Shown here: piece by piece, positions 1-10,456 of the stretch
How positions within the stretch are numbered: the stretch's first letter is position 1
How the letters are laid out: every line of letters starts with the position of its first letter
DNA from: Arthrinium phaeospermum
Taxonomy: Eukaryota > Ascomycota > Sordariomycetes > Amphisphaeriales > Apiosporaceae
Assembly: GCA_006503535.1 (NCBI GenBank)
Contig: QYRS01000007.1
Span: 2,542,001 to 2,606,000 of the forward strand
Direction of reading: 5' to 3'
DNA length: 64,000 bases
Made by a program: the position numbers and the translations under genes
The notes under the pieces: generated by a model
Databases searched by the model: none
Seen by the model: the letters and a program-made list of their open reading frames with translations, nothing else
What the model was told of the DNA's origin: nothing

Positions 1-607
1 CGAAACCGCCCGCCGACTCGAACCCAGGCTTGAAATCCAGGAACATGTCCGCATATGGTCCGGTGACCACGTAGGTAATCTTTAGCTTCTTAACCTCGTT
101 TCTGCGCGTGAACGTCAGCCAACACTTTGCCCCTTATCATCCTTGAGTGCATCATCCAGTTGGTTACCTGATGAAGGCTCGGACCTTGAGCTTGTTCTGG
201 TGCGGCTTCTCGTCCCTGCTGGTGGCGTCGTACTCGATATCGGTGCCGTACTCGCTGGGGAAGAACCACTGCACGCTGCTCGCCGCCTCGTCGGCCAGGC
301 GCAGCAGCTCGATCTGCTCGAGCAGCGCGGTCCGGCCCAGGCAGCAGACCACCGTGTCGACGTCCCGGTAGGCGCTGCGGACGTCGTCGGCGTTGCGGAT
401 GTCGCCCGTGAGGACGGACAGCCCTTGCTGCTTCCAGGACGCAAGGAGGGGTTGCTTTTGAGGGCTGGCGGCCGTGGCGGCCGAGGTTAGGATGGACACG
501 CGCGAGACGGACTTGAGGGAGGCCGAGGCGATGGCGCTGGTTATGTGCTTGCCGATCGCGCCCGTGGCGCCAATAATCAATATCTTGGAAGGTAATGAAG
601 CTGCCAT
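1..607 (-). CDS. NmrA-like / isoflavone reductase-like NAD(P)-binding protein (partial)
   Basis: Exons 168-607 and 1-101 on the minus strand; the gene runs off the left edge. A 66-bp intron (102-167) has a GTAACC donor, a GGCTGAC branch point and a CAG acceptor, and the frame continues across it into a segment reading TYVVTGPYADMFLDF. The protein begins at the ATG at 607; the codon at 616 is GTG. The N-terminus carries a Rossmann glycine motif, GATGAIG at residues 13-19, then a region on inter-conversion of adjacent residues typical of NmrA/PCBER-type reductases (DVDTVVCCLG, FFPSEYG). This family binds NAD(P)(H) and contains small-molecule reductases and redox-sensing regulators; which applies here cannot be told without the C-terminus. 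It is divergent from the xylanase 2.5 kb away. Confidence 0.85.
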
Positions 608-2690
608 GATTGCCACGTTATTTCAATTGCCGTATGTGTCCTTTCTTTGGATATTTTGCAATGTTGACTTTGGCAAGATATCCTCCAGATGACGTGCTGT
701 TGGGGTTGAGCCTATTTGATTGAAGCTACTAGCGCGCGCTCTTTGTGCATCTACAGCGCCCTCCGACCAGAGCTCCGACAGGTCGTCAGTTGTCTCCCAG
801 TGGACTGCGTTTACCCCACTTAATTGAGAAAGGCGCTTTTCTTCTTGCCCCCTTCTTGCCCGAAGGTCCGGTTCAATACTCGATATACATGATGAAAACT
901 AGTGTACTAATAACAGATTATTAAGGTAGACATACTTGGAGGTATGTCAAAAATTGAATGGCTTGCTCATGATTTATGTTCAGCTGTGGCTTCTGTCAGC
1001 AGTCGTGCATTGCTTAGCTTCCGGGTCCACCAACATGCACGGAGGGGCACAATCAATTGACTGTGGACCGCTGACGTCGGCTTCAATAACCCCTTATTCC
1101 TCTGACTGCCCTTGAATCAATGGGCTTCCGGTAGCGACCCAAGCGGCAGTGATACAATGACCTACCAGCGATCTAACACTGGTCATGCCTAGCAGTATGC
1201 TGATGAATAGTCCAGGCGCTGTTTTTGCTCGTCTCTGTGTACTGTATCTTCGAATCGTTTACACCTCCGTACCACTGTCCATGGAGGTCGACCCAAGTCC
1301 GAGGTATTGAACTCCACGCCTGGTAGATCCGGATCGCCTATTCCTCTCCGATATCTATTCAAGAGTAACGAACGGTAGATATTGCGCGCCTCAAGGCGGC
1401 ATTCGCCGTGTCTGTCCTTATCGGTACGCTGGATGTGCTTTCTGTCGTCAGTCTGCCCTGCGACTGGGAACACATCCAATATGGCTGCCACTGCATGATC
1501 CACTGCGGGACGCGTTGACTCGTCGCACCTCCGAGTCGAGCTGATTCAGAACGATGACCTCTGATAAGGACCTAAAGTGGGCATCCCGTGTCCCAGGGTA
1601 CCACGGTGCTTCGGTTCTACGTCATCAAGATGAAAGCTTTGCCAGGAACAACCCAAGGCGTCTTCCTTCCTTATCAATTTCCATCTCCAACCTTTGAGTC
1701 TGATGTGCCTATGTTGATCCACAATCTTGACTAAACCAGATTATATTCGTTCGTCTTAGAAGTCTGAAACCAACGTTCGTCGCATCATACCTGACAAGCA
1801 AACCTAGTACCTGCTTTTTGTTTTCATTCCAATTGCCTTCTGTCAACGTTCGATGATCTGCCAAACAAAAGGTCGATACCCACGGCAGTCGTGAGCGGCA
1901 GTCCCCGGCCTGCTGCCTGACCCCCAGCTTCGTCGGTTTCAAGTAGCCAGCGGCCGGCCCTCATAGGTGGAAAGACAGCCGACGACCTGGTCGTTCGGCG
2001 TCTCTCGCAGCGGCTCAATCGGCCTAGCTCGAATGATCGCCTGAAACGCGGACCCAGGCGTCCGCATGTTTGCTTAATGCCCATCATTCGAGATGGCACT
2101 ATCCGCGATTCTCCATTGGCCCCTCGCGTCAGCTGAAGATGCAGGTATCCGAGTCATATATTTGCTGCTCAATGCCGCGTCGCCCGACAGGCTCGCCAGG
2201 GGTAAACTCTGCTTTGCCTCTTGATGTGTGCCAGCATGCCGGTTAGCCGCCGATAGAACGCGGATGAGGAGATAGCCTACTTTACTAGAACTTAAGAAAG
2301 GCGTTTTCGCTATCCCGCCTGATGGGACGAGGAGTCGAAGACTGTGTGTGGATTGGACAAGGGGACGTGCGACATGGGATCGTTTTTCGGGACGATCGAT
2401 TTGATCTAAATGCGACTCGATTCGTGGGATTGCACCCAGCAGATTGCGCCCCACGGCCCACCACCCACCCGACGCCGGCAGTGAGCAGTCGTACACCCAC
2501 CCCAACCCAAGGAATCAGCCGCTCCGGCAAAAGCTGCCACCAATCTGTCAGAGACGACGGGGCTTGGCTGCAGGCGTCCTCTCATTCGCCTCGTGCGACG
2601 CGAAAGCTTGGATTAAACAAGCTTTGCTCATCTAATGCTGACCTAATTCGGCGTTGCATCCATGCGCTCGCTGCAGATCGGCAGTGATGC
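608..2690. other. Intergenic region, no gene recognised
   Basis: This is the left part of the space between the NmrA-like gene and the xylanase. Only short open frames occur, on both strands, with no recognisable domain, no consistent splice structure and no good start context. I see no transposase, LTR or tRNA-like sequence. The first few hundred bases must hold the promoter of the NmrA-like gene. Confidence 0.6.
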
Positions 2691-2710
2691 GGCTGATCTC
2701 GACTTTAGCC
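2691..2710. promoter_or_regulatory. Inverted XlnR/Xyr1-type half-sites upstream of xylanase
   Basis: GGCTGA at 2691-2696 and TTAGCC at 2705-2710 form an inverted pair with an 8-bp spacer, 381-400 bp upstream of the xylanase ATG. The right half reads GGCTAAA on the minus strand, the XlnR core. In Trichoderma xyn1 the Xyr1 site is an inverted GGCTAA pair with a 10-bp spacer, so this arrangement is close but not identical. A CCGGGG matching the CreA/Cre1 consensus SYGGRG lies nearby at about 2737. Function is inferred. Confidence 0.5.
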
Positions 2711-2937
2711 GGCATGACGGTGGAAAGGACGTTGTCCGGGGTGGTGACAGGTCTTTGCACAGAGAATGGTAGCTTCTCGTCGGTGTTTGGTGGTGTATCC
2801 CTTGGCAAGGGCGTGTTTGACGTTGATGCGCAGCTTCACCACCCCTGCCGTATGGGCCTGCCCCTCTAGGAATCGAGGCCCGCTACCCCATCCATAGCCA
2901 TTGAGTCGATACTATCCCATCGACGAGGAACTGGTGA

Positions 2938-2944
2938 TATATAA
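2938..2944 (+). promoter_or_regulatory. TATA box of the xylanase gene
   Basis: TATATAA lies 147 bp upstream of the xylanase start. The leader that follows is pyrimidine-rich and contains CTTCA pentamer repeats around 3049-3067, common in strongly expressed fungal genes. Assigned by sequence and position only. Confidence 0.6.
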
Positions 2945-3090
2945 GTCATGAAGGTTCCCGCCCATCATGCCGAACACCATCACCATCCTCAAGTCAAGCA
3001 CTCCCAGTCATTCATTCCCTCGTTTGATACTCTTACCTTCACTTCCATTCTCTTCACTTCACTTCACTCCACCTTAAACAATCGTTCAAC

Positions 3091-3832
3091 ATGGTTGCCT
3101 TGACCCATCTTGCCCTGACCCTCTCGGCGGTCGCCAGCGTCTTCGCGGCCCCCGTCGCCGACCCTGACCCTCTGGACTTTGAGCTGGGCGGCTTCAACGG
3201 CACCCTGGCCCGCCGCCAGGACTACACCCAGAACTACAAGACCAGCGGCACCGTCAACTTCCAGTCGCAGAGCGGCGGGTACTCGGTCGACTTCTCGGGC
3301 GCCCAGGACTTCGTAGTCGGCAAGGGCTGGAGCACCGGCGCACGCAGGTAAGTCCATATTCCCATCAATGCTTTTGTTACTGCATAAGTAAATAAGTATG
3401 CTCACACGCATGCCCCGCAGAACCATCACCTTCTCCGGCAAGACCACCGCCAGCGCCGGCACCGTCCTCGTCGCCGTGTACGGCTGGTCGACGAACCCGC
3501 TGGTCGAGTACTACGTGCAAGAGTACGCCAACGGGCAGGGCACGGCGCAGGGCACGCAGATGGGCACCTACCAGGCCGACGGCGCGACCTACACCATCTG
3601 GAAGCACACGCAGGTGAACCAGCCCTCGATCCAGGGCACCAGCACCTTTGACCAGTACATCTCGGTCCGCGGCTCGCCCCGGCCCAACGGCGGCAGCGTC
3701 ACCATGGGCACCCACATGGACGCCTGGGCCGCCAAGGGCATGAAGCTCGGCTCCCTCAACTACCAGACCGTCTCCACCGAGGGCTGGGGCGGCGCCGGCG
3801 GCTCGTCGCAGTACACCGTCAAGGGCTCTTAG
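3091..3832 (+). CDS. GH11 endo-1,4-beta-xylanase, secreted
   Basis: Exons 3091-3347 and 3421-3832 give 222 residues; the 73-bp intron has GTAAGT and GCAG ends. The enzyme cleaves internal beta-1,4 bonds of xylan outside the cell. A signal peptide (about 1-20) is followed by a propeptide ending in RR (41-42), a likely Kex2 site, so the mature protein should start at Q43. The nucleophile is E115 in NPLVEYY and the acid/base E206 in STEGWGG. The thumb PSIQGTSTF is present. D73 in DFVVGKGW occupies the site next to the acid/base, where Asp marks acid-active and Asn neutral/alkaline GH11 enzymes. The usual N-terminal YYYSFWTDG strand is replaced by an unrelated short stretch and the thumb has QYIS instead of QYWS, so it belongs to a diverged GH11 branch. 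No CBM1. A GA dinucleotide run starts at the stop codon. Confidence 0.93.
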
Positions 3833-5353
3833 AGAGAGAGAGAGAGAGGTGGAAACACTTACGCCATAGCTAGATTCCCTCGGACTGCTGCAGGCAAAGA
3901 CGGATGATCATGCGCGAGTCGCAATTTCAACTCCGGGGTGGTTGAGGAATTAGCATGGTTTGCATCATGTCCCTATGATCACAAGCTTGTCGCTAGTCAT
4001 GAATTTGCAAAAGCGCTGGAAGACTGGAAACCAAATTTGTTGTACATACCTTCACTTCGTAGCACATCTCTTATCATACCAAGGCTTCTCACCCGCCTCC
4101 TTTTTGGCATTACCTTGCCGCCTTTACAGAGGGTGTGGGTGTGTTCCGTGCGTGGATGTCAACAGGCAACTCGATTCCTCAAATGCCCTGCTGATATCGC
4201 GTAATTTGGTAGGATGTTGGTAAACCTACAGTGAGTTGGGCCATATCTAAAGCTGAACCCTTATCTAGAAATTTCCGCTGAATCGGGTTGGAAAAGTGGC
4301 GCCCATGATGGAGTATGCAATCGACGCATGACCTGCATCGAAGTTCTTCCGGTTTTGGTGTTTCCCCGAGCCCTTGCGTCGGCTGCCGAAAGAGCCGTCA
4401 GTTACTCGTTGAATGCGCGGAGTTGTCTAAGACATCCCGAGGGTCTTGCCGTTTGCTGGGTGGAGCGGAGATTCTGTTGGTTGTCGAACTGGTTTCCGGA
4501 TAGGAGATGATCAACAGCAGCTTTGCTGTCTGACTCGCGGATACTCAGGTGATCTCTTGGCTGCATATTTGTCAGCCCGGGAATCCATTGAAGCGACTGA
4601 ATGGCGCTCATGACCCATTCATCCACCGCATCGAGACAGACCCAACTGCATGGTAACCCTCCCGTTATGAGCCGCAGAGCTGCCAGCCACCCAGCCAAAC
4701 GGATGCCTTGCCAACCTCGCCTGGCCAACCTCGTTGTTCGTAACCATTTTCACGATAAGTCTTGCACGCGGGTAATATACCTTGTGCCAGCAGCCCGATA
4801 CAGGGGAAAGGAGGGCCACACACCCACAAACCCCGGACCCGCCAAGATAGACGTGGAGTCGCCGCCGTCCAACAACCCTGAACCTGGCGCAAACCTCAAT
4901 AATCAATATGCAAAGGTTTAGCTTGCAGTGAACTGGTAATCTCCATCGACCGATAGAGTTTCCCAAATCATTACAATTGACTTTTCAATCGAACGTTGAC
5001 CGATAATGCGACCATATCTGGGAAGGAGATCCATATCGGCTATACCCATCTACTATGTTTAAGTTGGTGTGGAAAACTATGGTAAAATTATTGGCATTGA
5101 TGCAATAGCCTGCATTGCTGGCACCATTCCAATGTTGGCTCGAGGTACGCCGACTCAACCTGCTGCATCCTGGCAACTCCATGCAACTACCGCTGATGGT
5201 TCCGTACCTGCTTTGTACACGACCCCTGCTTCAGCTCTAATCCTTACCTCCCGAACCACCCGGCTGGGTGGGATAGACGGACTTAACCCCGGCGTGACCA
5301 CCGCGAATGTCACCGTAGTAATCCAATGTGGAACATGCCGATCCCGAGGCCTG
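3833..5353. other. Intergenic region with GA microsatellite
   Basis: A GA microsatellite overlaps the xylanase stop (3831-3848). The rest holds the xylanase 3' UTR and the promoter of the next gene; I see only short non-coding frames and no repeat family. Confidence 0.6.
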
Positions 5354-5360
5354 TATATAA
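5354..5360 (+). promoter_or_regulatory. TATA box of FAD oxidoreductase gene
   Basis: TATATAA 101 bp upstream of the ATG at 5461. It supports the start at 5461 over longer readings from the GTG at 5401. Confidence 0.6.
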
Positions 5361-5460
5361 GTTGACCTGCCTTCTGTGAGCCCGCTCTTCTGTTCTTCCT
5401 GTGTCAACACCTTCCACCCACACTCATTGCTCAGGACCTCGAAAGGCGCTCTTCGGAAAT

Positions 5461-6897
5461 ATGTTCTACCAAAGCCTGCTTACGGGCCTCGTCCCCGGCT
5501 TGCTGCTTCACTCGGTGTCTGCCACCGTTTGCAAACCCAGAGACCAGTACCAAACCGCGGACCAAGACGTCATCCAGCGCGATGTCGCCATCATCGGCGG
5601 CGGCTCCTCCGGCACCTACGCGGCCGTCAAACTCAAGGACGCCGGCAAGAGCTTTGTTGTCGTGGAGCCCAAGGCCCAGCTCGGCGGCCACGCCGAGACC
5701 TACATCGACCCGGCGACGGGTATCCCCATCGACATCGGCGTCGTGGTCTGGGAGAACACGACCACCGTCAAAAACTACTTTGCCCGCCTCGGCGTTCCCT
5801 TAATCGACAACGCCAGCATCAGCGCCACCAACAACGCCACCCTCCCCGTCGACTTCGCCACGGGGCAGATCGACGCGGCCTACCCGGTCCCCGACCCGGC
5901 CGCCCTGGGCGCCGCGCTCGCGGGCTACGCGGCCCAGCGCGCCAAGTACCCGGCCCTCGACACGGGTTTCAACCTGACGTACCCGGTCGCCGAGGACCTT
6001 TTGTTGCCCTTCGGCGCGTTCTTGACCAAGTACAAACTCGAGGCCCTGGCGCCCGTCGCCTTCCTCGTCAGCCAGGGCATCACGCCTTACCTCAACGTCA
6101 GCACCCTGTACGTCTTCAAGAACTTCAACCCGCTGCAGCTCACCCAGCCGCTCCTGACGACGGAGCGCCACAACACCCACGAGCTGTACGCCAATGCGCT
6201 GGCTGAGCTCGGGTCCGACGTCCTCCTGCAGACTAGCGTCAAGGAGGTCAACCGCGGCAACGGTGGCACGGACCCTGTCCGGATCACGGTCCAGACCCCC
6301 GAGGGTACCAAGGTCATCGAGGCCAAGAAGGTCGTCTTCGCCGCCCCGCCGGTCCTGGACAACTTCGCCGGCTGGGACCTGTCCGAGGACGAGACCTCGC
6401 TCTTCGGCCAGTGGCACGCCAGCGGGTACTACACGGGCATCCTCGAGAACGCGGGGATCCCGAGCCGCTTCGTCCAGCTCCAAAACTCGGGCCCCGGCAA
6501 CCCCTTCCGGCTCCCCGAGCTGCCGGGCCCGTACATATTCGGCCAGAACCCGGTCGCCAACGTGACGCAGGTGTACTACGCGAGCCACGACGTCGTCTCG
6601 GTCGAGACGGCGCAGGCCGACATCCTGGCCAACCTGGCCCGGTTCAAGGCCGCCAACGGGATCCCCGCGGCGGCGGCGTCGCAGCAGCCGTCGTGGCGCG
6701 TCTTCTCGTCCCATGCGCCCTTCAACCTCATGGTGTCCAACGAGGCGATCCGGGACCGCTTCTACGAGAAGGTCTTCGGGCTGCAGGGGACGCGCAACAC
6801 TTACTTTACTGGGGCGGCGTGGACGACGCAGGCGTCCAACTCGATCTGGGAGTTTTCGGATCAGTATCTGCTGCCCATCCTGATGGCGGCACTGTAG
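5461..6897 (+). CDS. Secreted FAD-dependent amine-oxidase-like oxidoreductase
   Basis: A single exon of 478 codons. The open frame extends upstream to a GTG at 5401, but the first in-frame ATG is 5461 and it opens a good signal peptide ending near SVSA (residues 18-21). Residues 41-51 (DVAIIGGGSSG) are the dinucleotide-binding GxGxxG of the FAD domain, followed by E70-like acidic end of beta-2 (VVVEP) and LGGHAETY, the GG doublet typical of flavin amine oxidoreductases. The C-terminal FAD contact (TYFTGAAWTTQASNSIWEFS) is also visible. The closest named family I recognise is beta-cyclopiazonate dehydrogenase-like proteins, though no cyclopiazonate pathway is present here, so the substrate is unknown. 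Multiple N-x-S/T sequons agree with secretion. The neighbouring gene is another secreted flavoenzyme. Confidence 0.85.
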   Translation: MFYQSLLTGLVPGLLLHSVSATVCKPRDQYQTADQDVIQRDVAIIGGGSSGTYAAVKLKDAGKSFVVVEPKAQLGGHAETYIDPATGIPIDIGVVVWENTTTVKNYFARLGVPLIDNASISATNNATLPVDFATGQIDAAYPVPDPAALGAALAGYAAQRAKYPALDTGFNLTYPVAEDLLLPFGAFLTKYKLEALAPVAFLVSQGITPYLNVSTLYVFKNFNPLQLTQPLLTTERHNTHELYANALAELGSDVLLQTSVKEVNRGNGGTDPVRITVQTPEGTKVIEAKKVVFAAPPVLDNFAGWDLSEDETSLFGQWHASGYYTGILENAGIPSRFVQLQNSGPGNPFRLPELPGPYIFGQNPVANVTQVYYASHDVVSVETAQADILANLARFKAANGIPAAAASQQPSWRVFSSHAPFNLMVSNEAIRDRFYEKVFGLQGTRNTYFTGAAWTTQASNSIWEFSDQYLLPILMAAL

Positions 6898-7916
6898 GAG
6901 ACTAGCTTCGATTTCCTTTGTATATTGGTGGATAAGGGGGAATGGGATGACAAGGAATATTGAGTCTACTTCATTAATATTCTCTAATGTATACTGTTTT
7001 TAATCAAGAAAGATCCAAGAGGACCTGGCATCCTTTTCCACGCTTCCCGCAGATTTGGGCCTGGCCCGTCCAATTCTGCCCGCGCTCCGATATCAAAGTC
7101 ACCCTCGCGCCACCTTGTGATCAGTGATCTATGATCTCTTAGTCTTTTGAGGAAAAGTCGAAATCTCCCAACGGAGGGGGGGCGGGAGATCGTGTGCCGT
7201 ATCAATCCCGCGAGTGCTCGCTTGAATTCGTCCTTCCGAGCATACTTAATTGAACCAATGAAGAAGATGCAACGTAAAACAGCCAGTGGCGGATGAGGGT
7301 GCCCAGGCGGAAAAGGTCATGAGGAAGCGGGGGTGTCGCAAAGTTGGAGGGCAGGTGGTACGTTGGCTTGGGCTTGCCGTATCCTGATTGGAATCCTGAT
7401 TGGAACCCGGATACTGAGTAATTGGCAAGGAGGCGTCCCCCATCAGCAAAGTCAAGCGCGGCACAGATTTGTGTGATCCCATTGGGTAAAAACAGTAAGC
7501 CCCTATATTCCTTCAAAGTCTAATAATGAACTGTTACAAGATGGGCTTTCTATCCGCTTGTGTCAAAATCCTGATGGAGTGCAAATGGGAACGAGATGGC
7601 GGCATGTTGGGCGCTGTAGTCCCAGGCTCCCCGCAACCCCAATACCGGCTTACAGTGGGGTAAAAGACCCCAAGCTCGGCGCCTGCAAGTCGGACGGCGT
7701 GCTACGTTGGACACCGTGCTTTCCACCGGTCAAGAGAATACCACCCAACATGTGTTACTGCATGTATGCAGTGCTTCGCACTTCTTGACCAACCGGGAAT
7801 CTCACCTACATATTTACTAACCACTACGCAGTACGCATTGGGATCCAATGCGGGGAAGGTCAACGCCAAGGGGAATGAATGTGAGGAGTTACGTGATGAT
7901 GCCATGCTCTGTGGCC
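6898..7916. other. Intergenic region with 12-bp tandem duplicate
   Basis: Lies between two secreted flavoenzyme genes. A perfect two-copy tandem of a 12-bp unit is present at 7381-7404 (unit ATCCTGATTGGA). No gene is evident; short frames on both strands lack domains. Confidence 0.6.
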
Positions 7917-7923
7917 ATAAATA
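7917..7923 (+). promoter_or_regulatory. TATA-like element of GMC oxidoreductase gene
   Basis: ATAAATA 93 bp upstream of the ATG at 8016, in the expected place for a core promoter. Confidence 0.45.
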
Positions 7924-8015
7924 TTAAGGGCATTGAAACCGACGTTTGAAGACTGACATCTCCTTCTTGCAAATGAGAGCTTGTATCGACGCCTTCATCC
8001 GAAGTCTTAGCCGCT

Positions 8016-10245
8016 ATGGTAACTTTCAGACAGCTTATCACCACTGCTTCTTTCGTCCTTGCCTCTGCCACCTCCCACCAAGTCAAGACCCAGCAGACCG
8101 AGCTGCGAGACGAGTATGCCTTCATCATTGCCGGTGGTGGGACCGCCGGTCTCACCGTCGCCGACCGCCTGACCGAAGCCTTCCCAGATCGTAAGAGCCA
8201 AATTTCTAACACACAAAGAGAAGTCCACCCCAAGCTTCTGATTCTGACCATTTTCCAGTCAATGTCCTCGTCGTCGAGTACGGCGACATCGAGCCCACGC
8301 CCGGCTGGTTCGAGCCGCCCGGCTCGCCGCCGCCCGCCTCCAACCGAACCTACGCGGCGCCCGTGCCGACGCTGAACAACCGCTCCGCCGGACTGACCAT
8401 TGGCGCGACGGTGGGCGGCGGCTCGGCCATCAACGGACAGTTCTTCGACCGTGCGTCCCGCCACGACTACGACGACTGGGATCGCCTGGCGGGCGGGCCG
8501 TCGGATGGGGGTGCTCGCTGGGATTGGGACTCGCTCCTGCCCTACTTCAAGAAGGTATGCCACCGAAAACGATTTATTTTACTAAAGTAGCCACGGACGA
8601 TTGGGTGATGCTGACTTCGGGGACCAGAGTGTGACCTTCATCGAGCCCGAGAAGGAGATTGTGGATGCGCTCAACCTCACTTGGGACTATGACGGCGCGT
8701 ATGGAGGGTCTGGCCCAATCTTCTCCAGTTTCGTACCATTCCAATGGCCGGCCGCAGGTAGGTCAATGCGACTTTCATTTTGGGTCGTTGGCTAATTAGA
8801 ATCCACCAGCGATGTCGCGCCAAGCGTGGCTAGAAGCCGGCATAGCCCCGCGGCAGGAATGTGCCGCCGGCGACAAGGACGGCCTATGCCGGATTCCGGC
8901 CTCGCAACACCCATGGGCTGCCGAGCGGTCGCACTCTGGCCAGGGCCACTTCCAGGCCGTCATTGGAGACAGGCCCAACTACGACCTGCTCGTCCAACAT
9001 ACGGTGACCCGGGTCATGTACCCCGACGGCGACCCTCAAAAGGGGCCGCCCACGGTCGAGATCCGCTCTCGCCATGATGATAATGCGGTCTTTACGAGCA
9101 GAGCCTCCCACGAGGTCGTTCTTTCCGCAGGAGCGATCCATACGCCGCAGATACTGCAGAGGAGCGGGATTGGCCCCTCGGACCTGCTCCGGCGTGCGGG
9201 GATTGACGTGGTCGCCGACCTACCCGGCGTTGGTTACAACTTCCAGGATCACCCTGGGATCCGGTTCGGTGTGAATAGTGAGTTCGCCCGCACCATTTAG
9301 TTTGCTCCCATCCGGCTTACAGTGTTATCAGTCACCCACAACCCGATCCCCAACCCAAGTACGCTCGACACCGATGCCGCCTACCTCCAGCAGACCCTCG
9401 AGCAGTACGCGCAGCGCCCGGCGCGGGGACCCTGGACCTTGGACGGCGACAGCCAGGCCGTCTTCCTCCCGCTCCGCAACATCACTGACTCCTTCGATGC
9501 CATCGCGGCGTCGATCCGGGACCAGCTCGCCAACAAGTCCACAACACCCTTGTCGACCCTGCCGCCCGGCGCCGACGTGTCCGTCGAGCGGGGCTACCGC
9601 GCCCAACTCGAAACCCTGGCGGGGATCCTCGAGCACCCGACCCAGCCCATCCTCGAAGCCCTCTTCGGCGGCGCCGAGTTCTTCGCCCCCAACACCGGGG
9701 TCCCCAGCGTCGCCGCCCTGCTCAAGCCCCTGAGCCGCGGCGCGGTCCTCCTCAACCCCTCGGACATCGACGCCGCCGAGCCGGTCCTGCACTACGGCAC
9801 GCTGGCCAACGACCTGGACATCGACCTCCTGGCGTCGTTCCTGCCGTTTTTCCGCCGCTTGTGGGACGGGGCGACGCTCCGGGAGGTGTTGGGGGTGGTG
9901 GAGACGGATCCCGGGCCCGGGCTGGATGCCGCGGATACGGCGGGGGTCGCCGCGTGGCTGCGGGACGTGGTCGTGGCGAGCCTCGCGCATCCGTGCTGCA
10001 CCGCGGCCATGATGCCCGAGGCGCACGGAGGGGTCGTGGGGCGGGACTTGCGGGTCCACGGGGTCGGCGGGCTGCGCGTGGTGGATGCCAGCGTCTGGCC
10101 CATCATCCCCGGGGCCCATCTGTCGGCGACTGTTTATGCCACGGCCGAGAGGGTAAGTCGTTTCGCTGACATGGTACTGCCCCGGTGCTGAGCTAATCTG
10201 CTTCTCCGTCAGGCCGTCGACTTGATAGTGGGGGCTTGGGAATGA
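8016..10245 (+). CDS. Secreted GMC oxidoreductase (AA3 family)
   Basis: Six exons: 8016-8190, 8259-8554, 8628-8757, 8810-9277, 9332-10152, 10213-10245; 640 residues. GMC flavoenzymes oxidise alcohols or sugars with FAD and can pass electrons to O2, quinones or LPMOs. A signal peptide (about 1-20) precedes AGGGTAG (39-45) for FAD. The conserved GATVGGGSAINGQ segment and VVLSAGAIHTPQIL (second GMC signature) are intact. The catalytic pair is H576 (HPCCTAAM, where most relatives have HPxGT) and H619 (PGAHLSATVY). The last exon adds only ten codons but restores the usual AERAVDLI end. Exon 5 has two in-frame acceptors, CAG at 9331 and CAG at 9322, differing by three codons; 9331 leaves a more usual 54-bp intron. 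Substrate is not determined; aryl-alcohol-type AA3_2 is the likeliest group. Confidence 0.87.
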
Positions 10246-10456
10246 CATCAGTCAATGGTTGGAAAAAGAGATCACGATTTGGCGGTGCAAAAACGTTACC
10301 TACAGGTAGCGCCTTTTTCACTCATCACGGACAGGCTGGAAACGGGAGACTTGGTCGGCACAGTTCGCAGCATATTAATATCAGTGTGCAACTTTCGTTC
10401 GTCCACAACGGGCCTCTGTCTATCTGCCCTTCGTGTTCAAGCGTCACTCCGTCCGG

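Noticed and set aside
2074..2505. 143-codon open frame on the minus strand between NmrA-like and xylanase genes
   Set aside because: No domain, overlapping frames on both strands, and no splice partners that lengthen it.
5800..6714. 304-codon open frame on the minus strand
   Set aside because: Opposite to the FAD oxidoreductase; Arg/Gly/Val-rich shadow with no domain.
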